This document shows, in pieces, positions 15,043 to 22,423 of a stretch of DNA of 22,423 nt (positions are counted from its first letter, which is position 1; each line of letters starts with the position of its first letter). The stretch covers positions 1 through 22,423 of the forward strand of contig CAJUFA010000043.1 of the NCBI GenBank assembly GCA_910585725.1, given 5' to 3'. This DNA is from an uncultured Dorea sp. (GTDB lineage Bacteria; Bacillota; Clostridia; Lachnospirales; Lachnospiraceae). The notes under the pieces are model-generated. The model had not been told where the DNA came from. It ran no database searches and saw only the letters and a program-made list of their open reading frames with translations. A program made the translations under genes and the position numbers.

Positions 15043-16772
15043 ATCTCTTCTTCTCCTCTTCCTTCGCTTTCTTCCGGTTTAAAGCTTAATATAACCCGGA
15101 GACCTCCTCCCTGCCTTGACTCTATATGGATTCCATACGGCTTGCCGTAGACGGCTTTAAGCCTCCGGTTCACGTTGGAAATCCCGATCGAAGACTGTTT
15201 CTTCATAATATCATGATCAAGCTCTTCATTCTTTTCCCTGATCTCGTCCTCCGTCATCCCTTTTCCGTTATCCTCCACGATAATCCTATAGCCGTCTTCT
15301 TTCTCCACCGCAATCCGTATAAAATTATCCTGTTCCTTCATACGTATACCATGTATAAAATAATTTTCAATAACAGGCTGCAGCACGAATTTTATAACCG
15401 GCGTCTGCAGATACTCTTCCGGACACTCCACCGCAGACCGGAACTGGTTCTGATAACGAAATTCAAAAAGTTCCATATATTTTTTACTGTAATGCAGTTC
15501 CTGCGCCAGCGTAATGACGTCCGCTTCTTTAATCTGTGCCCGAAACGTAACCGCAAGACTGTAAAGCATCTTTCCCACTTCCCGGTCGCCGTTGCAAATG
15601 GCCTTCATGCGGATAGCTTCCAGTGTATTGTATAAAAAGTGGGGGTTGATCTGGCTTTGAAGCGCCGACATCTCCGCGTTCTTCTGTTCGATTTCCGCAA
15701 GATAACGCTTCTTGATATGATCGTCCAGATTGACGCACATCTCATTAAAGCATCTGGAAATAACGTCCAGTTCGTCACCGTTCTTATCTACCGGAATCCG
15801 CACGTCCAAGTCCCCGTCCATAACCTGGGTCATTCCGTCCAATATCCGGTTCAGTCTTTTCGCAAGCTTCTGCAGATGATATCTTACGAAAAATTCTCCC
15901 AAAATCATCACGACGATTCCGACTGACAGAATCATAATAATAATCGATACCGGAACTTTTGCCGCCCTCTTCTTCTCCAGATAGCTTACGGCATGGTACT
16001 GTCCGGCAGTGATCTGCTCCACGTAAGCTTCGAGTACATTTTCCAGATCCCCTCTGTCTTTCGCCTCAATAATTTCAGAAATATCGTGCCCCTCCGTAGA
16101 ATCAAACACGACCGTTCCCGCCTCGTTATATACAAACAGTTCCGCCCGGGAATAATACTTCTGAATCCCCTCGAACCTTTTACTCCTGAATCCCAGGAGC
16201 ATACAGCCTTTTACCTGCATTGTCGCCGGATCTCGTATCTCTTTCAGGTAAGAGAAGCAGTCTTCTCCCACAAGGTCGCCCTTTTCAAGCATCCTTTTAA
16301 ATCCCGCGTCTCCCTCCCTTCTGTAGCTTTTCCCGTCCCTCGTGTATTCTGTAATCTCATCCCGCGTATAGCTGTATAACGTGATATGGTTCAGGCTGCC
16401 GTATGCCTGAAACGCGTCAACGAAAAACTTATCGATTCCATTATATTCACTGATCTTGTTCTCGCTGTAGGTATCAAGACGATATCGCAGATAGTCCGAA
16501 GGTTCGTCCGTCATATAATGCAGAACGTCCTTTAATTCCATATCCGACTTGTATAAATCTTCATGAATATATTCTGCCATATCAGAAGAATCTTCCAGAT
16601 AGGAGGCCGCCGTCTCACTCATCATCTCTGTATAATTTAGATTCTGTTCTAAAAAACGGTTCTTCGTACTGGTATAAAAATAAGTAACCAACGCTGATAT
16701 GACACAAACCAGGATAAATGTATAAATGAACAATAATTTATTATATAATTGTTTTGGTCCTTTGATATCCAT
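15039..16772 (-). CDS. Sensor histidine kinase (YesM type)
   Basis: 577 residues from the ATG at 16772. First membrane helix about 12-33, an extracellular sensing domain about 34-270, second helix about 273-297, a HAMP linker, the His_kinase domain with SQINPHFLYNTLEAIR (phospho-acceptor His378), and a C-terminal ATPase domain with VIENYFIHGI (Asn470) and VEDNGKGM. The frame is open 24 codons further (ATG at 16844), but that ATG has GAGGGA almost touching it, whereas 16772 has GGAGGG (16781-16786) eight bases upstream and puts the first membrane helix at the usual distance. The upstream gene (DUF624) ends 90 bases earlier; a lone TATAAT (16801-16806, minus strand) lies in that gap but without a good -35. 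The kinase presumably senses an extracellular mannoside, directly or through the binding protein, and signals to the regulator gene overlapping its end. Confidence 0.93.
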   Translation of the reverse strand: MDIKGPKQLYNKLLFIYTFILVCVISALVTYFYTSTKNRFLEQNLNYTEMMSETAASYLEDSSDMAEYIHEDLYKSDMELKDVLHYMTDEPSDYLRYRLDTYSENKISEYNGIDKFFVDAFQAYGSLNHITLYSYTRDEITEYTRDGKSYRREGDAGFKRMLEKGDLVGEDCFSYLKEIRDPATMQVKGCMLLGFRSKRFEGIQKYYSRAELFVYNEAGTVVFDSTEGHDISEIIEAKDRGDLENVLEAYVEQITAGQYHAVSYLEKKRAAKVPVSIIIMILSVGIVVMILGEFFVRYHLQKLAKRLNRILDGMTQVMDGDLDVRIPVDKNGDELDVISRCFNEMCVNLDDHIKKRYLAEIEQKNAEMSALQSQINPHFLYNTLEAIRMKAICNGDREVGKMLYSLAVTFRAQIKEADVITLAQELHYSKKYMELFEFRYQNQFRSAVECPEEYLQTPVIKFVLQPVIENYFIHGIRMKEQDNFIRIAVEKEDGYRIIVEDNGKGMTEDEIREKNEELDHDIMKKQSSIGISNVNRRLKAVYGKPYGIHIESRQGGGLRVILSFKPEESEGRGEEEI

Positions 16773-16862
16773 TTCATGCTCCCTCCGACAGACTGTGCAG
16801 ATTATATGACGGCACAAAGAGGAAATGCGGCGTTTCTTCCACATTCCCTCTAATCCTGATAT

Positions 16863-17528
16863 TTATTTACTTTCTAATTTCCGCAGAACGCTCTGATTCA
16901 TAAACATTACGAGGAATCCATAAACGCTTCCCATAAAAAGCACCGTCGTTCCTGCCGATATCTCAAACGCCGCAAGGACGACGCCGAGCGCCACGATGTT
17001 CCCCAGAGCAGACACCGGCTTAGCGATCAACAGCGTAACCGCTGTCTTGGCTATCTGTATATTTTTCATCTCATAACGGCTTGCAAGCATATAGAGATTA
17101 GGCGTAACAAGGACCGCCGCGGCAAATAATATCATAAATATAATTGTAAACGGAAATATCCTCACCTGCAATGTAAAAAATTCTATATTTGTCCAGCACA
17201 TGATGATCACAAGCATCTGTCCCGCGCCAAGTCCGACTTTCTGTAAAAAATCAGAACAATAGCCCTTTTTATAATCCTTAACCGCCTTTCCTTCCGTCCC
17301 GTGAATCAAACGATTCATCGTATACATCACCGCAGATAACGCCGGAGCCATCGGAATCAGACACAATAAGAACAACGGAAGGCATTCCCTGATCTGTCCC
17401 GCGCCGATAAACAAAAGGAATAACAATATCGGGAAATTTGAAATGACAAACAGCAGATTTACAGTGAAAAAATAACACACCTTCTCACAAAACCCTAACA
17501 CTTTTTCAATATGAAATAATTCATCCAT
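16863..17528 (-). CDS. DUF624 membrane protein (YesL-like)
   Basis: 221 residues with about five or six membrane segments (roughly 16-44, 50-70, 96-116, 120-147, 160-185 and 188-210). It matches DUF624/YesL proteins, found beside YesM/YesN two-component systems and LplBC-type importers in Firmicutes; their function is not known. The middle contains YTMNRLIHGTEGKAVKDYKKGY (split over residues 67-88), the hydrophilic loop typical of the family. Start at 17528 with AAGGAG about eight bases upstream. It follows the GH38 gene after 53 bases and precedes the kinase gene. A role as accessory to the importer or kinase is inferred from repeated neighbourhood. Confidence 0.88.
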   Translation of the reverse strand: MDELFHIEKVLGFCEKVCYFFTVNLLFVISNFPILLFLLFIGAGQIRECLPLFLLCLIPMAPALSAVMYTMNRLIHGTEGKAVKDYKKGYCSDFLQKVGLGAGQMLVIIMCWTNIEFFTLQVRIFPFTIIFMILFAAAVLVTPNLYMLASRYEMKNIQIAKTAVTLLIAKPVSALGNIVALGVVLAAFEISAGTTVLFMGSVYGFLVMFMNQSVLRKLESK

Positions 17529-17581
17529 ACCGGGAACTCCTTCCTAAATTGATTATGCAATGCTGTACCAGTGTACTGTAT

Positions 17582-20500
17582 CTACACTTCTATCAATATT
17601 GTCTTTATTTCATATGCATGGAGATCCATACGAATCTCATCCTGTACAAATTCCGTCGCCGGGCGTTCTCTCAGATCGCACTGCGCCCATGCCCGCCAGG
17701 TAAATCCGGGCTTCAGCGCCACTTGCTGTCTGGAACCCGCAAACTCATGGAAACGAACCACGATATATTTTCCGTCCTCTGACTTCTTAACCGCGTCTAC
17801 TTCCACCTGTTCATTATCGAAGGATAGGAAACTGTCATACCCAAGAATACTCTCTCCTTTTGCAGCCTGCATCGGTTCGTTTAACGCAAAAGCTTCCTTT
17901 ACGACCTCTCCCTCTACAAAGTCTCCTTTATGCGGAAGCAGGGAATAGATAAAGGCGTGTTCTCCCTGATCCTGGAGATGGTCCGGATGTGTTCCCGCCC
18001 TTAAGAGCGATATCCTAAGTACATTGTCTTTAATATCATGTCCGTACTTACAGTCGTTCAGTATACTTACGCCGTAATTTCTCTCAGAGAGGTCCGCCCA
18101 CCTGTGCGCCACCGTCTCGAACTTCGCCATATCCCAACTGGTATTCCAATGGTTGGGACGCCTTACGTTGCCGTACTGAACGTCATATGTCCCGTAGGTT
18201 GACCGGATATCCACCGGAAACGCCGCTTTTAAGAGCTGATGCTGCTCATGGAATTCTACATTTGTCCTAAAATCAATCCTTCTGTTACCGCTGTAAAGAA
18301 TCATATCCTGCCTGATACAAGAATTCATGTAATTCCACTCCATGTGGATATTCATGCTGAGAGGACCCATCTCTGTTATCTCAAATGCTGTGAGATCCGT
18401 GATTTCCCGCATCTTTTCCTGATAGAAGATATCAATATCCCATGCGTCGTTATCAAGGGGCTTATCCTCGAATACCTGGAGCACATTCGCCCTTTGCCCC
18501 TCGGGAATCACCTCCCGGGCGCAGGTCTTGTCATATAATCTCGTAATCTGCCCGTACTGGTTCAGAGAGATCTGATAATAAGGCGAATCAATATCCTTTC
18601 CGTTGACCGTAAACGCCGCCTTAGGCACGTCCGGCTTGGTTTCCTCGAAAGTTTCTTCAAAGATGACCGCTTTAGTCCCCATCGCCGGCACGCCTCTCAC
18701 CTCAACATACGTCGCTCCATGTCCTTTTTGCGAGATCAGTTCGTTTCCGGCCGCATCCCTGTAGACGCCGTCGGCGTCGCCCGGAATCGTGATGATCTGA
18801 TCCATATCCCATCCGGAAGCATTGAACACGGTATATGTATTCTCTTTTTGCTCAAGCACATTTTCAAAGGCTTCCTGTTCTACCCCGCGGGCAATTCCTT
18901 CAATATATGCGTAATCCTCCCTGGAATCTTCGTAAACCTCGTGAATGGAAGACCCCGGAATAATATCATGGAACTGATCCGTCAGGATATGTTTCCAGCC
19001 TTTCGTCAATTCCTCCTGCTTTGCTCTTCCTATATCTCCTGCCAGGAGAGCGTCCATCACCGTCAGCCACTCGGCCCGGCGGTAGAGCAATTCCATCTTG
19101 CGGTTCATGCGTTTGTTATAAGCCTGGCTTGTATATGTTCCCCGATGATATTCCAGATATAATTCCCCGTCCCATGTATGGACATATTGATTCGTCTGTT
19201 CCACCGTTTCATGCAGCTTACGGAAATATTCTCCCGCGGTGGACATCTTAATATTCGGAAGTCCCGGAATCTTATCCATCCTTCTGCGGTATTCCAGCAT
19301 ATCACGGTTTACACCGCCTCCGCCGTCTCCAAACCCGAACGAGATCAGCAGATCTCTGTTCATGTGCTTCTCACTGTATGAATCCCATACGCCTTTTACC
19401 GTCCTTGGAAGCAGCTTTCCGTTATAAGTATAAAACCAGGAATCCCGTTCGTTCCACGGCTCCGGCGTTGTGATAAAATGAGTCAGGACTTCGCTTCCGT
19501 CGATCCCTTTCCACATAAACGTATCGTGAGGCATACGGTTGTACTGATTCCAACTGATCTTTGTGGTCATAAACGTGTTGATTCCGGCTTTTTTCAAGAT
19601 CTGCGGAAGCGCCCACGAATATCCGAATACATCCGGAAGCCACAGATACTCCACATCTCTGTCAAACTCGTCTTTAATGAATTTGCTGCCGATCAGAATC
19701 TGTCTGGTAAGGGATTCCCCGCTTGTCAGGTTGCAGTCGGCTTCCACCCACATGCCGCCGTCGGCTTCCCATCGTCCTTCCTTTACTCTTTTCCTGATAT
19801 TTTCATAGATATCCGGAAACTCTTCTTTCATATATTCATAAAGCTGGGGCTGTGTCTGCAGGAAAATATATTCCGGATACATTTCCATCAGACGAAATAC
19901 CGTTGAAAACGAGCGGGAGCACTTTTCCCTTGTATGCTTAAGCCTCCAGAGCCACGCCACATCAATATGGGTATGTCCCACGCAGTATACGTTAATCATG
20001 GAATTCTTATCCATTGAATCGATGCTTCTGTTCAGCTCATCGTCCGCCTGATGAACCGATTCATAGAAGCCCTCGCTTCCCGGATAAGACCAGTCGATAC
20101 AGTGGCACGCACTGTCAAGCGCCCTCCGAAGTTCATGCCGGACCGGACTTGACTCGTCAAGCTCTTCTATCGTCTGTCTCACCATAGACGCCATATAGTA
20201 GAAATCATCAACCTTCTCATCCAGCCACGCCAGATCAGCCCGGGCAATCCGATGCTCCTGCTCCGTCGGGATTCCGCCGCCCTCAAGACCTGACCACAGA
20301 CGAAAAGTAACGTCCACGTCCCTGCCGCAGAGAGAATCCTCAAAAAACACCTCTTTGTGGTTAACGTCTACTCCCTGGTACATGCTCCCGTTCACATAAA
20401 TCATGGATTCAAAGCCGGAATTATTTCCTCCTCCGGTATTACCGAAATCAAAGATACCAACCGTCTTCTTCCCTTTCCATTCCGCGGGAATCTGTATATT

Positions 20501-20707
20501 CTTATGCAGCCAGAGAAAACGGTCACGCCCTTTCCATGTCTGTCCCACTTCCAAAGTCTCGCATTCCCGGAATGCCGGAATCGCCGGATTCACCACTCCC
20601 TGATGATCCTCTGTCGCCTCAAAGCTTTTCAATCCTATAATATCCCTGTATCTATACTGTTCAATCTCGCTGATACGTCTTTCTAATTTTCTGTCCGTCA
20701 AAAACAT
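17582..20707 (-). CDS. GH38-family alpha-mannosidase
   Basis: 1041 residues, the usual length for bacterial GH38 alpha-mannosidases (EC 3.2.1.24), which remove alpha-linked mannose from oligosaccharides with a catalytic metal ion. The N-terminal region (1-235) precedes the catalytic barrel, which opens with VGHTHIDVAWLWRLKHTREK (243-262); His247 and Asp249 should bind the metal. The nucleophile is Asp359 in WLPDVFGYSWALPQ. YHRGTYTSQ (520-528) and TDQFHDIIPGSS (577-588; His580 a likely metal ligand) are further signatures. The C-terminal beta domains run from about 640 to the end. No signal peptide, so it acts in the cytoplasm on imported sugar. Start at 20707 has AGGAGGT eight bases upstream. 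It lies 93 bases after the GH125 gene, with its own promoter in that gap. Linkage preference cannot be read from the sequence. Confidence 0.95.
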   Translation of the reverse strand: MFLTDRKLERRISEIEQYRYRDIIGLKSFEATEDHQGVVNPAIPAFRECETLEVGQTWKGRDRFLWLHKNIQIPAEWKGKKTVGIFDFGNTGGGNNSGFESMIYVNGSMYQGVDVNHKEVFFEDSLCGRDVDVTFRLWSGLEGGGIPTEQEHRIARADLAWLDEKVDDFYYMASMVRQTIEELDESSPVRHELRRALDSACHCIDWSYPGSEGFYESVHQADDELNRSIDSMDKNSMINVYCVGHTHIDVAWLWRLKHTREKCSRSFSTVFRLMEMYPEYIFLQTQPQLYEYMKEEFPDIYENIRKRVKEGRWEADGGMWVEADCNLTSGESLTRQILIGSKFIKDEFDRDVEYLWLPDVFGYSWALPQILKKAGINTFMTTKISWNQYNRMPHDTFMWKGIDGSEVLTHFITTPEPWNERDSWFYTYNGKLLPRTVKGVWDSYSEKHMNRDLLISFGFGDGGGGVNRDMLEYRRRMDKIPGLPNIKMSTAGEYFRKLHETVEQTNQYVHTWDGELYLEYHRGTYTSQAYNKRMNRKMELLYRRAEWLTVMDALLAGDIGRAKQEELTKGWKHILTDQFHDIIPGSSIHEVYEDSREDYAYIEGIARGVEQEAFENVLEQKENTYTVFNASGWDMDQIITIPGDADGVYRDAAGNELISQKGHGATYVEVRGVPAMGTKAVIFEETFEETKPDVPKAAFTVNGKDIDSPYYQISLNQYGQITRLYDKTCAREVIPEGQRANVLQVFEDKPLDNDAWDIDIFYQEKMREITDLTAFEITEMGPLSMNIHMEWNYMNSCIRQDMILYSGNRRIDFRTNVEFHEQHQLLKAAFPVDIRSTYGTYDVQYGNVRRPNHWNTSWDMAKFETVAHRWADLSERNYGVSILNDCKYGHDIKDNVLRISLLRAGTHPDHLQDQGEHAFIYSLLPHKGDFVEGEVVKEAFALNEPMQAAKGESILGYDSFLSFDNEQVEVDAVKKSEDGKYIVVRFHEFAGSRQQVALKPGFTWRAWAQCDLRERPATEFVQDEIRMDLHAYEIKTILIEV

Positions 20708-20732
20708 AACCCGACCTCCTTCTTATAATCAT

Positions 20733-20761
20733 ATTGTATTATGCCGGATAAACTATATCAA
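20733..20761 (-). promoter_or_regulatory. Putative promoter of the GH38 gene
   Basis: On the minus strand TTGATA (20756-20761) and TACAAT (20733-20738) are separated by 17 bases. The spacer carries TCCGGCATA (20740-20748, minus), the same nine bases found in the spacer of the GH125 promoter. It would start transcription about 20 bases before the GH38 ATG, in addition to read-through from GH125, as no terminator is seen between them. Confidence 0.5.
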
Positions 20762-20800
20762 TTCAAAGAATTCTAGTTTTGATGCACATTATTCATATCT

Positions 20801-22093
20801 TTAGCATTTCACACGATATCCGCAATAATTAAGCGTCAGCTCGCTGAACATGGCGTTTGCCCATGAAAACCATTCCCGTGTATAGCGTGTATCGTCGTCT
20901 GCATGGAAGCCTTCGTGCATAAGCTTTGCGCCGCCGTCGGTTTCGGCAAGCTTCCTAAGGATCTCTAATTTCTTTTCTCTTGACTGTGCGGTCAGACCTT
21001 CCATAGCCAGGGCGATGTGCCAGATATATTTCGACGGCGTATGGGGACTTCCGATGCCGGCCGCCTTGCTTCCCTCATAATAATACGGATTCGCTTCGCT
21101 TAGGATAAACCTTCTTGTATTCCCGGCCGTCTCTTTATCTTTTCCTTCATATCCAAGATAATCCATGGAAAGCAGGCTCGGAACATTGGCGTCGTCCATC
21201 AGATTGTACTGTCCGTATCCGTCCGTCTCGTACGCATACACGTCTCCGAACTCCTCCGTCCTGGTAATCCCGTAAGATTCTATTCCTTCATAGATTTCTT
21301 TTCTTAAAGCTTCCGCCTCGTCCCTCAGCCTCCTGACACGCAAAATTTCTTCCGCTATTTCTGCCAGATATCCGAGTACGACAACCGCGAACATGTTAGA
21401 CGGCACAAGATACCCATATGTACACGCGTCGTCACTGGGCCGGAATCCTGACCAGGTCATGCCGATTCCCGATCTTACCAGGGCTCCTCTGCCGTCTCTT
21501 GAAAGTGTATCCGTATAATAGGTATTCCGCCGTATAAAGCGATAGCGGGACCTCTCCTCGTGATACTGTTCTGTACGGAAAACTTTCAGGATCTTTTCTG
21601 CTCCCGCCTTAAAAACTCCGTCAAAATGATCCGTTCGCCCGGTATTCTTCCAGATCAGGTATGCGAATTGTAACGGATAACAAAGAGAATCTACTTCGTA
21701 CTTGCGCTCCCACACCCATCCGTTCATCTCTGTATCGTCATGTTCCCAGCAGTTTCCGTTGTTTTGCTCATTGAACGCATTCGCATATGGGTCGATCTGA
21801 ATATACATAAACTGCCGCTTCGATAACCCAGTCAGGATATCTGCAATCTCAGGCTCGTCTTTCGCCGGGATCAGATACGGCCGAAGCTGAGCTACGGAGT
21901 CTCTTAGCCACATTGCCGGAATATCTCCCGTAATTACATACGTTGTTTTATCCGGCATGGTTTTCACCGTGGTATCCAGCGTATGTGTATAGCAGTTTTT
22001 GAATATCTCAAAGAGCCTTGGTTCATCTTTTAGTTCGTCTTTCACTGATTGAAGTAAATTCTCAATCGAATTGTACTGGTGGTTCTGCGCCAT
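20801..22093 (-). CDS. GH125-family exo-alpha-1,6-mannosidase
   Basis: 430 residues, the normal length for GH125, inverting exo-alpha-1,6-mannosidases known from Clostridium perfringens and Streptococcus pneumoniae and used there on N-glycan mannose. Family landmarks: YVITGDIPAMWLRDSVAQLR (52-71), FNEQNNGNCWEHDDTEMNGW (107-126), WERKYEVDSLCYPLQ (128-142), GFRPSDDACTYGYLVPSNMF (216-235; the Asp pair 221-222 contains the likely general acid), GIGSPHTPSKYIWHIAL (346-362) and WANAMFSELTLNYCGY (411-426; Glu418 the likely base). No signal peptide, so cytoplasmic. Start at 22093 with GGAGGAA six bases upstream. It is the first gene of the mannoside locus. Together with GH38 it should trim alpha-linked mannose. 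Family assignment is confident; the natural substrate is inferred. Confidence 0.95.
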   Translation of the reverse strand: MAQNHQYNSIENLLQSVKDELKDEPRLFEIFKNCYTHTLDTTVKTMPDKTTYVITGDIPAMWLRDSVAQLRPYLIPAKDEPEIADILTGLSKRQFMYIQIDPYANAFNEQNNGNCWEHDDTEMNGWVWERKYEVDSLCYPLQFAYLIWKNTGRTDHFDGVFKAGAEKILKVFRTEQYHEERSRYRFIRRNTYYTDTLSRDGRGALVRSGIGMTWSGFRPSDDACTYGYLVPSNMFAVVVLGYLAEIAEEILRVRRLRDEAEALRKEIYEGIESYGITRTEEFGDVYAYETDGYGQYNLMDDANVPSLLSMDYLGYEGKDKETAGNTRRFILSEANPYYYEGSKAAGIGSPHTPSKYIWHIALAMEGLTAQSREKKLEILRKLAETDGGAKLMHEGFHADDDTRYTREWFSWANAMFSELTLNYCGYRVKC

Positions 22094-22155
22094 ATATGCT
22101 TCCTCCGAATTTCCTCCGCCTGTACGATCTCAGTCCAACAGGTGAAATTTTTTGA

Positions 22156-22186
22156 ATTGTATCATAATCTATGCCGGAGGTACAAT
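22156..22186. promoter_or_regulatory. Divergent promoter-like region with dyad symmetry upstream of GH125
   Basis: On the minus strand TTGTAC (22180-22185) and TACAAT (22156-22161) are 18 bases apart, a fair promoter for GH125 with a weak -35. On the plus strand TTGTAT (22157-22162) and TACAAT (22181-22186) are also 18 bases apart. TTGTA and TACAA thus form a symmetric pair that gives overlapping promoter-like signals on both strands. TATGCCGGA (22170-22178) lies between, shared with the GH38 promoter. Confidence 0.4.
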
Positions 22187-22209
22187 AGACTTTTGATTAC
22201 AGAAAGAAT

Positions 22210-22418
22210 ATGTCCATTAAACCTAAAATAATTATGGTAATTATTAAAGATACATCTGCAGGCAGTAAAAAAATGAATTAAAAGAAATTCCAGAACAGTT
22301 CGATACACGCGCTTACGATTGCACTTATGGGTGCTTCACCAGTGTGCTGACCGAATTATATCTGGCGAAACTCCGCAGAATATTCGCTCATCTGCAAGGC
22401 GGATTTTCGACGGCGTAG
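22210..22418 (+). pseudogene. Short broken reading frame of unknown family
   Basis: An ATG at 22210 opens MSIKPKIIMVIIKDTSAGSK and the frame stops after 23 codons. Immediately before that stop is a run of seven A (22267-22273). If the frame shifts back by one base there, reading continues as NELKEIPEQFDTRAYD and on to a TAG at 22416, giving about 69 residues. The two halves read like one coherent protein, so this is probably a small gene broken by a one-base loss in the A run, or one read by frameshifting, or a sequencing error. The ribosome site (AGAAAG) is weak. It is divergent from GH125 and its base composition changes from AT-rich to GC-rich near 22300, so the 3' half might be a repeated element instead. 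I do not recognise the family. Confidence 0.3.
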
Positions 22419-22423
22419 CGGTG

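Noticed and set aside
16773..16844. Longer N-terminus of the histidine kinase starting at 16844
   Set aside because: The extra 24 residues are Cys/Arg-rich, the upstream ATG has its GAGGGA too close, and the internal ATG has a good ribosome site and places the membrane helix normally.

Overview
The window looks like a stretch of chromosome from a Gram-positive gut-type Clostridia bacterium, probably Lachnospiraceae. This is inferred from strong AGGAGG-type ribosome binding sites, sigma-A-like promoters, a lipoprotein binding protein with a DUF3502-type C-terminus, LplB/LplC-type permeases without an ATPase, a YesM/YesN-type two-component pair and a DUF624 (YesL-like) protein. No tRNA, rRNA, CRISPR array or intact transposase was found.

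Left part (1-4600). A DUF2935 gene lies on the minus strand. Divergent from it is a visibly AT-rich two-gene restriction-modification cassette on the plus strand. Its first gene fuses an N-terminal PD-(D/E)XK nuclease-like domain to an N6-adenine methyltransferase. The second gene overlaps it by 10 bases and encodes a small specificity subunit with one target-recognition domain. A long hairpin terminator (4530-4575) sits between this cassette and everything to its right, and can serve both strands.

Main part (4661-22093, all minus strand). This is a mannoside-catabolic locus of twelve genes. Read in the direction of transcription: GH125 exo-alpha-1,6-mannosidase, GH38 alpha-mannosidase, DUF624 membrane protein, sensor histidine kinase and AraC-type response regulator, then a rho-independent terminator (13473-13521). 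After a new promoter come two permeases and a lipoprotein binding protein, a 16-bp hairpin, CutC, a DUF4432 epimerase-like protein, a D-lyxose/D-mannose isomerase and a GH2 beta-mannosidase. The three glycosidases lack signal peptides. The simplest model is that mannose oligosaccharides (high-mannose N-glycan or mannan fragments) are imported, the alpha-linked mannoses are removed by GH125 and GH38, the remaining beta-mannose is released by GH2, and mannose is converted to fructose by the isomerase. The kinase and regulator would sense the substrate and control the promoters. The window holds no ATPase, endoglycosidase or phosphorylase for this pathway.

Right edge (22094-22423). There is a divergent promoter-like region with dyad symmetry, followed by a short plus-strand reading frame that is broken at a run of seven A residues.

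The points most worth a second look are the streamlined nuclease-methylase-plus-half-S system, the presence of CutC in a mannoside operon, the putative operators in the three mannoside promoters, and the broken frame at the right edge.
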